Below, piece by piece: positions 16,762-25,204 of a stretch of 64,000 nucleotides of DNA (position 1 is its first letter; each line of letters begins with the position of its first letter). Source of the DNA: Listeria immobilis (GTDB taxonomy: Bacteria; Bacillota; Bacilli; Lactobacillales; Listeriaceae); NCBI RefSeq assembly GCF_014322765.1, contig NZ_JAASTZ010000005.1, positions 62,001 through 126,000 of the forward strand, in the 5' to 3' direction. A program made the position numbers and the translations under genes. The notes under the pieces are model-generated. The model did no database searches. It saw nothing but the letters and a program-made list of their open reading frames with translations, and had not been told where the DNA came from.

Positions 16762-17479
16762 TATTAAAAATTTACACAAACATTTTGGCAAATTGGAAGT
16801 TTTAAAAGGAATTGATCTTGAAATCTCTTCTGGTGAAGTTGTCGTAGTCATCGGACCTTCCGGAAGTGGAAAAAGTACTTTCTTACGTTGCCTTAACTTA
16901 TTAGAACAACCAACAGCTGGAAATATTTTATTTGAAAATAATGATTTAATGGCAAAACAAACGAATGTAAACCAGCTTCGTCAAAAAATGGGCATGGTTT
17001 TTCAAAACTTCAACCTTTTTCCACATAAAAATGTCCTTGAAAATTTAATGCTTGCACCAATGAAGGTGAAAAATGAAAATACCGCTGCTGCCAAAAAACA
17101 TGCACTCGCATTACTTGAAAAAGTTGGCTTAGCTAATAAAGCAACCAGCTATCCTTCCCAATTATCTGGTGGTCAACAACAACGGGTTGCTATTGCTCGT
17201 GCGCTTGCAATGAATCCAGATGTTATGCTTTTTGATGAACCAACTTCTGCTCTTGATCCGGAAATGGTTGGCGAAGTTCTTAATGTTATGAAATCATTAG
17301 CTAAAGAAGGAATGACGATGGTAGTCGTAACACACGAAATGGGCTTTGCAAGAGAAGTGGCTGACCGTGTTGTGTTTATGGATGCAGGAGTTATTCAAGA
17401 ACAAGGGACTCCAGAAGAAATTTTTGGCAATCCGCAAAATGATCGTACAAAAGATTTTTTAGGAAAAGTATTAGCATAA
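16754..17479 (+). CDS. Amino-acid ABC transporter ATP-binding protein (GlnQ type)
   Basis: A 241-residue polar-amino-acid ATPase. Motifs are Walker [10 protein letters not shown] (near 33-41), Q-loop [13 protein letters not shown] signature L-S-G-G-Q-Q-Q-R, Walker [14 protein letters not shown], and H-loop T-H-E-M-G-F. The GTG start lies inside the end of the fused permease gene (8-base overlap), so the two are translationally coupled and form one transporter. Confidence 0.95.
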   Translation: MINIKNLHKHFGKLEVLKGIDLEISSGEVVVVIGPSGSGKSTFLRCLNLLEQPTAGNILFENNDLMAKQTNVNQLRQKMGMVFQNFNLFPHKNVLENLMLAPMKVKNENTAAAKKHALALLEKVGLANKATSYPSQLSGGQQQRVAIARALAMNPDVMLFDEPTSALDPEMVGEVLNVMKSLAKEGMTMVVVTHEMGFAREVADRVVFMDAGVIQEQGTPEEIFGNPQNDRTKDFLGKVLA

Positions 17480-17560
17480 AGCATATTTGTGTCTTGCCAA
17501 CTTTTGGTGAGGCATTTATCTGCACTTATAGAAAATGAACAAAAAAGGAGACTACTAAAT

Positions 17561-18712
17561 ATGATGAATAATTCAAAAATCGCCAAAAAACATCAACAAA
17601 TGCCAGTTAATATCCTCGCTGACATAGGAACACTCGCAAAAACTATGCCAGATATCCTTGATTTATCTATTGGAGATCCTGATTTAATTACAGATGAATC
17701 CATTATTAATGCGGCATTTAATGATGTTCGTGCGGGACACACAAAATATACCGAATCTGGCGGAGATGTGGAACTTATCGATGCCATTCGTAGCTATTTC
17801 AGCCGGAATTATGACTTAGCTTTTGAACGGTCTCAAATTCGTGCAACTGTCGGAGCGCTTCATGGTATGTTTTTAACACTTCAAACAATCCTTGATCCAG
17901 GCGATGAAGTCATTATTCATGAACCCTACTTTTCTCCTTACAAAGATCAAGTCTTAAATTCTGGTGGTACACCTATTATCATTCCTACCTACGAAAAAGA
18001 TGGTTTTGCTATCAATGTAGATATTCTAGAAGCAGCTATTACAGATAAAACCAAAGCATTAATACTCAATTCACCAAACAATCCAACTGGTGCCGTTTTC
18101 TCGCCGGAAACATTTGAAAAAATAGCACATCTAGCCAAAAAATACGATTTCTTTATATTATCTGATGAAGTATATGATGGTTTTAGTTTTTATGAACCTT
18201 TTATTCCTATGGCAAAATTTGCACCAGATCACACAATTACTTTTGGAAGTATGTCTAAAAACTTTGCAATGACTGGTTGGCGATTGGGTTATATGATTGC
18301 ACCAACTTATTTAAACGAAGCTGCGAAGATAATTAACGAAGGAATTACTTATTCAGCTCCTACACCTTCTCAAAGGGCAGCTATTTACGCGTTGAATCAT
18401 TCAGAAGAACTTATTCCTTTAGTAACAGAAACCTTCCAAAAACGGCTAGAATACATCTCAAAACGAGTGAAAGAAATTCCGTATCTCTCTCTTCATCCAT
18501 TAAAAGGTTCTATTTATGCTTTTATTAATATTACTGGCTCAGGAATGAATTCCGTTTCATTTACAGAATATGTTTTAAAAGAAACACAAGTACTTGTTAT
18601 TCCCGGACTAGCATTTGGCGAATCCGGCGATAATTATGTACGCCTTGCTGCAACACAAGATATTGGCATATTAGAAGAAGCCTTTAACCGCCTAGCTAAA
18701 TTAACATTCTAA
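17561..18712 (+). CDS. PLP-dependent class I aminotransferase
   Basis: A 383-residue fold-type I aminotransferase of the AspC/PatA group. Visible are S-I-G-D-P-D near the start, N-S-P-N-N-P-T-G (near 165-172, substrate/PLP site), D-E-V-Y-D-G, the PLP lysine in G-S-M-S-K-N-F-A-M-T-G-W-R-L-G-Y (near 228-243), and the late substrate-carboxylate Arg in Y-V-R-L-A. It transfers amino groups between an amino acid and a keto acid; aspartate, aromatic or branched substrates are possible. ATG 17561 follows AAAGGAG by 10 bases; an earlier start at 17489 has no site. It lies 81 bp after the amino-acid ABC ATPase, so it may act on the imported substrate. Confidence 0.9.
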   Translation: MMNNSKIAKKHQQMPVNILADIGTLAKTMPDILDLSIGDPDLITDESIINAAFNDVRAGHTKYTESGGDVELIDAIRSYFSRNYDLAFERSQIRATVGALHGMFLTLQTILDPGDEVIIHEPYFSPYKDQVLNSGGTPIIIPTYEKDGFAINVDILEAAITDKTKALILNSPNNPTGAVFSPETFEKIAHLAKKYDFFILSDEVYDGFSFYEPFIPMAKFAPDHTITFGSMSKNFAMTGWRLGYMIAPTYLNEAAKIINEGITYSAPTPSQRAAIYALNHSEELIPLVTETFQKRLEYISKRVKEIPYLSLHPLKGSIYAFINITGSGMNSVSFTEYVLKETQVLVIPGLAFGESGDNYVRLAATQDIGILEEAFNRLAKLTF

Positions 18713-18764
18713 AAAAAGAGTAAACTTAGAGAAAAAGCAATTTGCCTCCAAGTTTACTCTTTTT
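18712..18764. terminator. Bidirectional terminator, aminotransferase versus HAD phosphatase
   Basis: A 10-bp perfect stem GAGTAAACTT (18718-18727) with AAGTTTACTC (18750-18759), flanked by A's on the left and T's on the right; the two flanking genes converge. Confidence 0.85.
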
Positions 18765-19392
18765 ATGATAAATTAATTTCAGCAAAAGAAGAAACAACTG
18801 TAGCTTCTTTTGGAAATGCAATTGTTTTTGTAGCTTCATTAGGAACAATATAGACTTTTAAACCAGCTTCTATTGCCGATAAAGCACCATTATTTGAGTC
18901 TTCAATCGCGATTGCTTCTTCTGGTTTAACTCCTAAAGCTTCTACCGCTTGCATGTAAAGGGCCGGATGTGGCTTAATTTCCTCCACATGATCTGCGGTT
19001 TGAATTGTTTCAAAGTCGTCTAAAATCCCCAATCGTTCTAACGTTGATTCAATCCATTGATAACCAGAACTCGTAGCAAGTCCAATCTTGTATCCTTTTG
19101 CTTTAACTTCTTGGAAAAAAGCTTCAAATCCAGCTCTAAAACCAAGCAACTCTTGTCCAGTATGACAAGCTTCCGCAACGGTAGTCAAAAATGCTTCTTT
19201 ATCAAAAGTTCCATTTGTCGCTTCCATCATATATGTAATAATCGGTTCTTCACTCGTTCCAATAATTTGTTGATAAATTTCGTCTGGCAAATCAATTTGA
19301 TAATTTTTCTTTATATAATTCATTGTTTCGCTATACCATAAATTCTCTGTATCCAGCATAGTGCCATCAAAATCAAAAACTACCGCCTTCAT
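18763..19392 (-). CDS. HAD-superfamily phosphatase, beta-phosphoglucomutase-like
   Basis: A 209-residue HAD subfamily I hydrolase with a cap domain. The motifs are complete: D-F-D-G-T (D nucleophile near residue 7), T-S-S (motif II, near 110), K-P-H-P (motif III lysine) and E-D-S-N-N-G (motif IV metal site). It dephosphorylates or isomerises small phosphosugars or nucleotides; the exact substrate is unclear. The ATG at 19392 has AGGAGG 6 bases upstream; the ATG two codons earlier abuts that site and is not usable. Confidence 0.9.
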   Translation of the reverse strand: MKAVVFDFDGTMLDTENLWYSETMNYIKKNYQIDLPDEIYQQIIGTSEEPIITYMMEATNGTFDKEAFLTTVAEACHTGQELLGFRAGFEAFFQEVKAKGYKIGLATSSGYQWIESTLERLGILDDFETIQTADHVEEIKPHPALYMQAVEALGVKPEEAIAIEDSNNGALSAIEAGLKVYIVPNEATKTIAFPKEATVVSSFAEINLS

Positions 19393-19564
19393 AAGCATCC
19401 TCCTAGTATAAATGATAGTTTTATTTTAACATAGAAAAACTATTTAACAAATCTTTCAAAAGGGGTTGCTTTTTTAGCAAAAAACGAATAATATTGAAGT
19501 TGTGGTTTTTAATGTTCGTTATTTACCATTTAGTAAGATTTAAAAAAAGGAGTGAAACACACGC

Positions 19565-20857
19565 ATGTTTCAATTAAAAGAAAACGGTACAGATGTTAAA
19601 ACTGAAGTTATCTCTGGTTTTACTACATTCTTAACGATGGTATATATCGTTGTAGTTAACCCAGCAATCCTTTCTGCAGCTGGTGTGCCTTTCAACACTG
19701 TCTTCATGGCAACTATTATTTCCGCAGTTATCGGTACATTATGGATGGCGATTTTCGCTAATTATCCTATCGCTATTGCACCAGGGCTTGGAATGAACGC
19801 TTACTTTGTCACAGTGGTTACAACACAAAAACTAGATTATTCGGTCGCATTTGCTGCGGTCTTTGTAGCAGGTATTATTTTCTTATTACTTTCCTTAACA
19901 CCGCTTCGTGAAAAAATCATTGAAGCTATCCCGCATAATTTAAAAGCTGGTATCACAGCTGGTATTGGTCTATTTATTGCTTTCTTAGGTTTTAGAATGA
20001 CTGGTATTATCGTTTCTAATGATTCTAATTTAGTAGGCTTAGGTGATTTACATTCTCAAGAAGCGCTTCTTGCAATTGTTGGGCTGCTGATTACTTTAAT
20101 ACTTCTAGCTTTAAACGTAAAAGGTGCTTTATTTATCGGAATGATTGCAACAGGTATTATTGCATTCTTTACTGGCGAACTTAAATTTACAGATGGAATT
20201 GTTAAAATGCCGCCAATGCCAGAATTTGTTTTCACCAATCCGCTTCACGCTTTTGGTGATGTGATCAGTTACGGTCTATACGCGGTTGTCCTATCTTTCC
20301 TTCTTATAACTATTTTTGATACAACTGGTACAATGATCGGTGTTGCAAAAAAAGCTGGTCTAATGAAGGGCGAATCTTTGCCAAATGCTAAACAAGCTCT
20401 AATGGCGGATGCTGTTGCAACTAGTGTTGGTTCGATGTTTGGTACTACACCAACAAGTGCTTATATTGAATCATCTGCCGGAGTTGCAACTGGTGGTCGT
20501 ACCGGGCTTACAACACTGACTGTCGCAATTTTATTTATGGTTTCCGCTTTCTTTGCTCCACTAGTTGGTGCGGTATCAGGGATTTCAGCCATTACTGCCC
20601 CTGCGCTTATTATTGTTGGTAGCATGATGATTGGTGCTGTAAAAGAAATTGATTGGGATACATTAGACGAAGCTTTCCCTGCTTTCTTAGTTATTCTAGC
20701 TATGCCACTTACTTCAAGTATTGCAATCGGACTAGCATTTGGATTTATCTCTTACCCAGTATTAAAAGTTTTCACTGGTAAATGGCGTGAACTTAACTGG
20801 TTCTTAATTGTTATCGCGATTTTATTCTTTATCCTTGTCGCCTTTTTACCTCATTAA
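19565..20857 (+). CDS. NCS2 family purine permease (AzgA/PbuG type)
   Basis: A 430-residue membrane transporter with about 13 helices. Family marks are T-F-L-T-M-V-Y-I-V-V-V-N-P near the start, G-L-G-M-N-A-Y-F (near 77-84), F-D-T-T-G-T-M-I-G (near 252-260), and T-P-T-S-A-Y-I-E-S-S-A-G (near 297-308) with its conserved acidic residue. The AzgA branch takes up hypoxanthine, guanine or adenine with protons. AAAGGAG lies upstream of ATG 19565. The 170-bp upstream region shows no purine riboswitch core; CGAA and TTCG half-sites exist but with the wrong spacing for a PurBox pair. Confidence 0.92.
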   Translation: MFQLKENGTDVKTEVISGFTTFLTMVYIVVVNPAILSAAGVPFNTVFMATIISAVIGTLWMAIFANYPIAIAPGLGMNAYFVTVVTTQKLDYSVAFAAVFVAGIIFLLLSLTPLREKIIEAIPHNLKAGITAGIGLFIAFLGFRMTGIIVSNDSNLVGLGDLHSQEALLAIVGLLITLILLALNVKGALFIGMIATGIIAFFTGELKFTDGIVKMPPMPEFVFTNPLHAFGDVISYGLYAVVLSFLLITIFDTTGTMIGVAKKAGLMKGESLPNAKQALMADAVATSVGSMFGTTPTSAYIESSAGVATGGRTGLTTLTVAILFMVSAFFAPLVGAVSGISAITAPALIIVGSMMIGAVKEIDWDTLDEAFPAFLVILAMPLTSSIAIGLAFGFISYPVLKVFTGKWRELNWFLIVIAILFFILVAFLPH

Positions 20858-20863
20858 CAAACA

Positions 20864-20895
20864 AGCGTCTGCTCCATTCTGGCAGGCGCTTTTAA
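20864..20895 (+). terminator. Terminator after the purine permease gene
   Basis: AGCGTCTGC (20864-20872) with GCAGGCGCT (20882-20890), one G-U pair, then TTTT. Confidence 0.8.
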
Positions 20896-20962
20896 TTGGA
20901 CAAAAAACAACTCTTTTGCTATAAAGAAGAGAGAAACTATTTAGAAATGAGTTGAACTTGTT

Positions 20963-21229
20963 GTGTTTTTAAAATCTTTTTTAGCTGGGATAGGTCTTGC
21001 TATCGTTGTTTTTCTAGCAAGCTTTCTAACGTCAAATTATACCTTATCCAGCTTATTTTCCATTGTGACAACCATCCTTGTTTTCGCATCCATCATCTTA
21101 TCGGCTTTCGTTTCTTTTGGAGGTCGTAGTGGAAATCCTAGTCGAAAGAGCCAATTGCGTTGGAGTATCCTGCTTTTAGTTGTAGCAATTCCTAGTTTTA
21201 TTGGTTTTATCGTCACATTTTACTTTTAA
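20963..21229 (+). CDS. Small three-helix membrane protein (DUF5316-like)
   Basis: An 88-residue hydrophobic protein with three predicted membrane helices (about 5-23, 28-50 and 66-87) and a basic loop S-G-N-P-S-R-K-S-Q-L-R-W. It resembles DUF5316-type Listeria/Bacillus membrane proteins of unknown function. The start is GTG 20963; the ribosome site (GAGTTGAA) is weak, so the start is less sure. It stands alone between two terminators. Confidence 0.7.
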   Translation: MFLKSFLAGIGLAIVVFLASFLTSNYTLSSLFSIVTTILVFASIILSAFVSFGGRSGNPSRKSQLRWSILLLVVAIPSFIGFIVTFYF

Positions 21230-21232
21230 ATA

Positions 21233-21270
21233 GAAGAAGCATTCCCCAATTGACCGGAGAATGCTTCTTT
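21233..21270. terminator. Bidirectional terminator, membrane protein versus PfpI gene
   Basis: GAAGAAGCATTC (from 21233) pairs with GAATGCTTCTTT (21259-21270). The flanking genes converge. Confidence 0.8.
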
Positions 21271-21272
21271 TA

Positions 21273-21794
21273 TTATTTTTCAAAAGCGGCAATAAGTGCT
21301 GGGAGATACTCAGGTAAATCTGGTGGCCGACGACTTGAAATAATATGACCATCCGTTACAACTGGTTGATTATGCCAGATTGCACCAGCGTTCATCATAT
21401 CGTCTTTAATTCCTGGAGTACTAGTAACATTGATACCTTCCAAAATCCCTGCCGAAATAAGTACCCAACCAGCATGACAAATTTGACCAATTGGTTTTTT
21501 GGCTGTATCAAACGAACGAATCAAATTTAAGACACTATCAAATCGGCGTAACTTGTCTGGAGACCAACCACCTGGTACGATAATTCCGTCATAATCTTCT
21601 GCACGTACCGAATCAAAATCATAGTCAGAAGTGACAGGAACACCATATTTTCCGTGATAAACTTTCTTCGCTTCTTCTGCTACTAAATGTACAGAAGCGC
21701 CTTCTTCTCGCAGTCTAAGCACCGGATACCAAAGTTCTAAATCCTCAAAGTCATCGCTTACTAATGCAATTATTTTTTTGCCTTTCAAAGTCAT
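21273..21794 (-). CDS. DJ-1/PfpI family protein
   Basis: A 173-residue DJ-1/PfpI superfamily protein. The nucleophile elbow is G-Q-I-C-H-A-G-W (Cys near 105, followed by His as in PfpI proteases and YajL/YhbO-type deglycases), with the early Glu in the F-E-D-L-E-L-W-Y-P strand and I-I-V-P-G-G-W in the middle. Members act as stress proteins with protease, glyoxalase or deglycase activity; which one is undecided. GAGGAG precedes the ATG. It lies next to the LhrA locus. Confidence 0.9.
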   Translation of the reverse strand: MTLKGKKIIALVSDDFEDLELWYPVLRLREEGASVHLVAEEAKKVYHGKYGVPVTSDYDFDSVRAEDYDGIIVPGGWSPDKLRRFDSVLNLIRSFDTAKKPIGQICHAGWVLISAGILEGINVTSTPGIKDDMMNAGAIWHNQPVVTDGHIISSRRPPDLPEYLPALIAAFEK

Positions 21795-21871
21795 CTGAAT
21801 CTCCTCCTATTCTCTACTACAGTATACCAGTAACTATAGGCTTATTAAAATCATTCCGCTTAAAAGAAGAC

Positions 21872-22140
21872 AAAAAAATACGCTGAAAATAAACATTTCC
21901 AGCGTTGCCATCATGTTCGGTCGTCTATGCATAACGGGATGAGGCATAAACATAAACTACACGGCTAATGAGATGAATGAAAACAAATAATGATTTTGGT
22001 GTCTAAACAGATGTCTGACTAGTTGTTACTCTATTGGAAGATGGATACACCAAAAGTCATTATAACCATGATAGGGTCTTATCCCCATGAAAATCACATT
22101 TTTTTAAAGGTAACTTTCATCGAGATAAAACCTTTTCCTA
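21872..22140 (-). ncRNA. lhrA: LhrA, Hfq-binding small RNA (probable)
   Basis: A minus-strand transcription unit with no open frame. The promoter is TTGCTT (complement of 22169-22174), 16 bases, TAAAAT (complement of 22147-22152), predicting a start near 22140. The terminator stem CGCTG-GAAAT pairs with ATTTT-CAGCG (21881-21904), followed by TATTTTTTT, ending near 21872. The predicted length, about 268 bases, and position between the PfpI gene and a small coiled-coil gene agree with what I recall of Listeria LhrA, which pairs with target mRNAs such as lmo0850 and chiA with Hfq. Identification is from position, size and signals, not from alignment. Confidence 0.75.
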
Positions 22141-22146
22141 TACCTT

Positions 22147-22174
22147 ATTTTACTATTGTTCTTGAAAAAAGCAA
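22147..22174 (-). promoter_or_regulatory. Promoter of LhrA
   Basis: Minus strand: -35 TTGCTT, 16-base spacer, -10 TAAAAT. Confidence 0.6.
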
Positions 22175-22252
22175 GTAAATAAATATAGATTTTTTGTGAC
22201 AACTTCAAAAACAACTCAAAAGTCTCCGTCCTGCGCTATTTGTGTATAAAAT

Positions 22253-22282
22253 AGATTAAAAAGAAACCAACAAAGGTTCCTT
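22253..22282 (-). terminator. Terminator after the coiled-coil membrane protein gene
   Basis: AAGAAACC (22261-22268) with GGTTCCTT (22275-22282), one G-U pair; on the minus strand TTTTT follows. Confidence 0.65.
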
Positions 22283-22474
22283 TTAATCCATAATTTCTAC
22301 AATCATCCAAGAAAGAATAGCAATTAGCGGAATTAATACCCATACATTATGACCAAGTAAACTAGGACGAGCGTTTGGTTTATCTTCTAATAGCTGAATT
22401 CTTCCACGTAAATCATGTACTTCTAGTTCTAAATCTTGTACTTTATCTTCAAGTTCATATAAACGTTCTTCCAC
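22283..22474 (-). CDS. Small coiled-coil, C-tail-anchored membrane protein
   Basis: A 63-residue protein. Residues 1-33 form a heptad coiled coil (leucines at regular spacing in L-Y-E-L-E-D-K-V-Q-D-L-E-L-E-V), followed by a short basic/polar linker and one C-terminal membrane helix (about 43-61). Function unknown; a scaffold or regulator at the inner membrane face is plausible. GGAGGG precedes the ATG. In L. monocytogenes the gene in this position is a hypothetical protein next to LhrA. Confidence 0.75.
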   Translation of the reverse strand: MEERLYELEDKVQDLELEVHDLRGRIQLLEDKPNARPSLLGHNVWVLIPLIAILSWMIVEIMD

Positions 22475-22560
22475 TTTTTATCCCTCCACACTTTTCTTCT
22501 TAATTATACGTGAGAAAAAATGAAAAACATCCTTCCATAGGCTGATTTATTGCTAATTTA

Positions 22561-22590
22561 TTGTCATATCCTTCTAGCTTTTGCTACAAT
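22561..22590 (+). promoter_or_regulatory. Sigma-A promoter for the PTS IIA gene
   Basis: TTGTCA (22561-22566), 18 bases, TACAAT (22585-22590), about 35 bp before the ATG. Confidence 0.6.
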
Positions 22591-22625
22591 AAAAGAAATA
22601 AACTATCAACTGTTGGGGTGGAAAA

Positions 22626-22985
22626 ATGGAAATTCAAGTAGAGGAAGCTGTTGTGAAACTTATTTTGCATGGTGGAAATACACGTAAAGAAGCATATGAA
22701 GCAATTGATTACGCTGAAAAATACCAATTTGATGAGGCAGATAAACATTTACAATCCGCTCAAGAGCAATTTCAAGAAGGTCATGTTTGGCAAACAAAAT
22801 TAGTGTCTATTCGTGATACAGAATCTGTAGCGCATCCATCTTTTTTACTAATTCATGGACAAGATCACTTAATGACTGCTCAAGCTGAACTACAATTAGC
22901 TAAAAGAATTGTAAAGCAATATAAACATCAACAGCGATTAGAAGAACGCTTAGCCAAAATAGAGCAACAACCCACTCAAGCATGA
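22626..22985 (+). CDS. Orphan PTS lactose/cellobiose-family EIIA
   Basis: A 119-residue all-helical protein of the EIIA-Lac/Cel family (trimeric phosphocarriers). It has the family opening I-L-H-G-G-N-T-R-K-E-A-Y-E-A-I and the phospho-histidine region I-H-G-Q-D-H-L-M-T-A (near 77-86); the first His of this motif is the acceptor in LacF-type proteins. No EIIB or EIIC gene is nearby, so it either serves a permease elsewhere or is regulatory. TTGGGGTGG lies before the ATG. Its last 10 bases overlap the end of the convergent GNAT gene, with no terminator between, so antisense overlap of the two mRNAs is expected. Confidence 0.88.
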   Translation: MEIQVEEAVVKLILHGGNTRKEAYEAIDYAEKYQFDEADKHLQSAQEQFQEGHVWQTKLVSIRDTESVAHPSFLLIHGQDHLMTAQAELQLAKRIVKQYKHQQRLEERLAKIEQQPTQA

Positions 22986-23851
22986 GAAGTAGATGGAAAT
23001 AAAAAATAAGGATTTTCTACAAATATATTCGGACGCATAAATAACATATCTTCTGTCTCGATAATATATGCAGCATCAATAAGTTTATCTTTTTCCGGTG
23101 TAAAAGATAAATGAATAGTCTCAATTTCTTTGGTTACTAAATATCTTAAAACATCCACTACATCTAGTTTTTTTGTACTAATAATATCCAATACATATAA
23201 ATCCGTCTCCTCCTGCTCAAAAAGGACAATTGCATCTAATTCCTCCACATAGTAAGTAGCATCCTTTAAAGCAATTAACAAATAAAACATCAGTAAATCT
23301 TCGTTATTTTTTACATCCAAAACTGTAGACAATGGCATTCTATTGGAAACAATTCGATTTATAAGCTGAAAATCCATTTTATTTTTTGGATTCAGCTTTT
23401 TTACTTTTGAAAATTGTTTTTTCAAGCTAGTTGCATCTATGGTAAAACTACTTTCATCCACTCGTTCAAATCCAAACTTCGGATAAAAATCAAGCACCGA
23501 ATCATTCGCAAAAAGATAGAAAAAATCATATTGGTCTTCATATTTGCTTATTACTTGATTGATTAACTTAGTCGCTAGTCCTTGTTTTCTATAATTGGGA
23601 TGGGTCATAACAGTCCCTATCTGTATAGCTTGGTATTCTTTCCCCTGATATTTTAGTTCCATTTTGTTAATCGAAACATTCGCGATAATGCTCTCATTAT
23701 GTAAATAAGAATAGCACATATATTTGTCGTTCCAGAAACCTTGTTGATACCATTCTTCCAGATTAATATCAAATGTACTTTCTGCTAGACGGTTAAAACT
23801 TGCTCGATATTTATCATTGTCTTTATAATCACTTATCAATTGGTAATCCAT
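22976..23851 (-). CDS. GNAT acetyltransferase (Eis-like)
   Basis: A 291-residue protein with a complete N-terminal GNAT domain (about 1-135): the acetyl-CoA loop H-P-N-Y-R-K-Q-G-L-A-T-K (near 91-102) and a late Y-P-K-F-G-F-E strand. The remaining 150 residues form a second domain, as in Eis/YjcF-type two-domain acetyltransferases. The substrate is unknown; candidates are aminoglycosides, polyamines or protein lysines. The ATG at 23851 is used, since AGAGG is 8 bases upstream; a GTG one codon earlier is possible. Confidence 0.85.
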   Translation of the reverse strand: MDYQLISDYKDNDKYRASFNRLAESTFDINLEEWYQQGFWNDKYMCYSYLHNESIIANVSINKMELKYQGKEYQAIQIGTVMTHPNYRKQGLATKLINQVISKYEDQYDFFYLFANDSVLDFYPKFGFERVDESSFTIDATSLKKQFSKVKKLNPKNKMDFQLINRIVSNRMPLSTVLDVKNNEDLLMFYLLIALKDATYYVEELDAIVLFEQEETDLYVLDIISTKKLDVVDVLRYLVTKEIETIHLSFTPEKDKLIDAAYIIETEDMLFMRPNIFVENPYFLFPSTSHA

Positions 23852-23874
23852 CACGTTATCCTCTATTCTGTCCT

Positions 23875-23913
23875 ATAAAAATAACAGGTATGACTAAAAA
23901 TGTCCTACCTGTT
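23875..23913 (-). terminator. Terminator after the DUF59 gene
   Basis: AACAGGTA (23883-23890) with TACCTGTT (23906-23913); minus-strand RNA continues ATTTTTAT. Confidence 0.7.
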
Positions 23914-23928
23914 TACTTTTATTTAATT

Positions 23929-24237
23929 TTAGCGAATGCCTAGCGCTATTTTTGCGTAGCGTGACATACGATCCTTTGTCCAAGGTGGGTTCCAAACAAG
24001 GTTAACATTTGTATCCTTCACTTCCGGGATATCACTTAATGCCATTTGTACTTGCTCAGTTAAAATTCCAGCAAGTGGACAACCCATCGTTGTAAGTGTC
24101 ATTGAAACGGTGCAAAGTCCATCATCATCCAATTCAACATCGTACACAAGACCAATGTTAACAATATCAATACCAAGCTCTGGGTCAATCACTTGTTCCA
24201 GTGCGCCCATAAGATTTTCTTTTAGTTGCTCATCCAT
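23929..24237 (-). CDS. DUF59/MIP18-family iron-sulfur assembly protein (SufT/PaaD-like)
   Basis: A 102-residue single-domain MIP18 protein. Motifs are V-I-D-P-E-L-G-I-D-I-V-N-I-G-L-V-Y (near 14-30) and T-T-M-G-C-P (near 48-53) with the conserved reactive cysteine. SufT-type relatives help load Fe-S clusters into target proteins. ATG 24237 is chosen because AAAGGAGG lies 10 bases upstream; the ATG three codons earlier is too close to it. An extended -10 promoter (TGATACAAT) overlaps the gap upstream, and a Fur-like box sits over its -35 region, which fits iron-dependent control. Confidence 0.88.
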   Translation of the reverse strand: MDEQLKENLMGALEQVIDPELGIDIVNIGLVYDVELDDDGLCTVSMTLTTMGCPLAGILTEQVQMALSDIPEVKDTNVNLVWNPPWTKDRMSRYAKIALGIR

Positions 24238-24287
24238 GAAGTACATGCCTCCTTTTTGCCATTTTGTACATTCATTGTATCATATAT

Positions 24288-24306
24288 GAGAATGATTTTC
24301 ATTATA
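24288..24306. promoter_or_regulatory. Fur box candidate upstream of the DUF59 gene
   Basis: The 19-base segment GAGAATGATTTTCATTATA matches 15 of 19 positions of the classical Fur box, including the TGA-TCA core. It lies 51 bp upstream of the DUF59 start, over the -35 region of its predicted promoter, and partly within the last codon of the esterase gene. Confidence 0.5.
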
Positions 24307-25054
24307 AGAATTTCTCGAAAAAACTAACTCCTTCAAGCATCCCTTCTACCGATACTTTATGTTTTGCATTGTCATCAATCACAAATTTAACATTATCTGC
24401 CAAACTCTCTTCTACAAGTGTTTGATAAAGTTTTTCACTATACGCAAAAGGCACCACATCGTCCTTTTTACCATGCCACAATAGTAGCGGGCGATCATTA
24501 ATTTTTGTGAGATTTTGCGTTAAATCGTATTTTTGCAAAGCAAGTATTCGTTCATTCACATCATACGGAAAAGCCATTCCTTGTGCTGTAGCATACTTTG
24601 ATAATTCTTTTGCAAAATCGACATAGTAGGCACTTCCCATCAAACTAACTGCCACTTTTATTTCATCATACTTACCTAGAAGGCCAAGCGATGTAATAGC
24701 CCCCATCGAAACACCACCAACACCAATACGACTAGCATCTGTTTTCCCAGCGTTTATTAATTCTTTCGTAATCAGCGGAAATTCATTGATATTTGCTTCA
24801 ATAACATCCCAAAAATAAGTTGCTTGATCTTCTGGATTCGCATCCAAAAGCCGCTCTCCATGTAATTTAGCATCTGGCAAAATCACTCGAAATCCTCGTT
24901 GTGCTAGTAAATATCCATAATGCAGATACAACTCTTTTTGAGAAGTAAAACCATGATAGAAAATAATAGTCGGCAATATTTCATGTGTATTTTCACTGTT
25001 ACTAATATGTAATACTGGAATATTCGCAATTTGTTCACTTTCAACATGAATCAT
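24302..25054 (-). CDS. Alpha/beta hydrolase (YitV/YjfP-like esterase)
   Basis: A 250-residue serine hydrolase. Visible are the oxyanion strand F-Y-H-G-F-T (near 32-37), D-A-K-L-H-G-E-R in the next loop, nucleophile elbow G-V-S-M-G-A (Ser near 123), an Asp in G-K-K-D-D-V-V-P (near 196) and a late His in A-K-H-K-V. It is probably a carboxylesterase for a small ester. It is transcribed toward the DUF59 gene, with 64 bp between them. Confidence 0.85.
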   Translation of the reverse strand: MIHVESEQIANIPVLHISNSENTHEILPTIIFYHGFTSQKELYLHYGYLLAQRGFRVILPDAKLHGERLLDANPEDQATYFWDVIEANINEFPLITKELINAGKTDASRIGVGGVSMGAITSLGLLGKYDEIKVAVSLMGSAYYVDFAKELSKYATAQGMAFPYDVNERILALQKYDLTQNLTKINDRPLLLWHGKKDDVVPFAYSEKLYQTLVEESLADNVKFVIDDNAKHKVSVEGMLEGVSFFEKFL

Positions 25055-25204
25055 TGTAGCGCCTCGTTTCTATAAGAATTATTAAGACTTGGTAAAGGAC
25101 AGAATCATTTACAAAACAACAGTAAACGTCTATCATTGACTTGTGCCCTTATTTTAGCATGAAGGGCAGTTTTGAACTAAACATATGAATTAAAGGAGCA
25201 AACT

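Noticed and set aside
19485-19518. CGAA and TTCG half-sites upstream of the purine permease as a PurR box pair
   Set aside because: The gap between the half-sites is 26 bases, whereas PurBox pairs are spaced by about 16-17. No purine riboswitch core was seen either.
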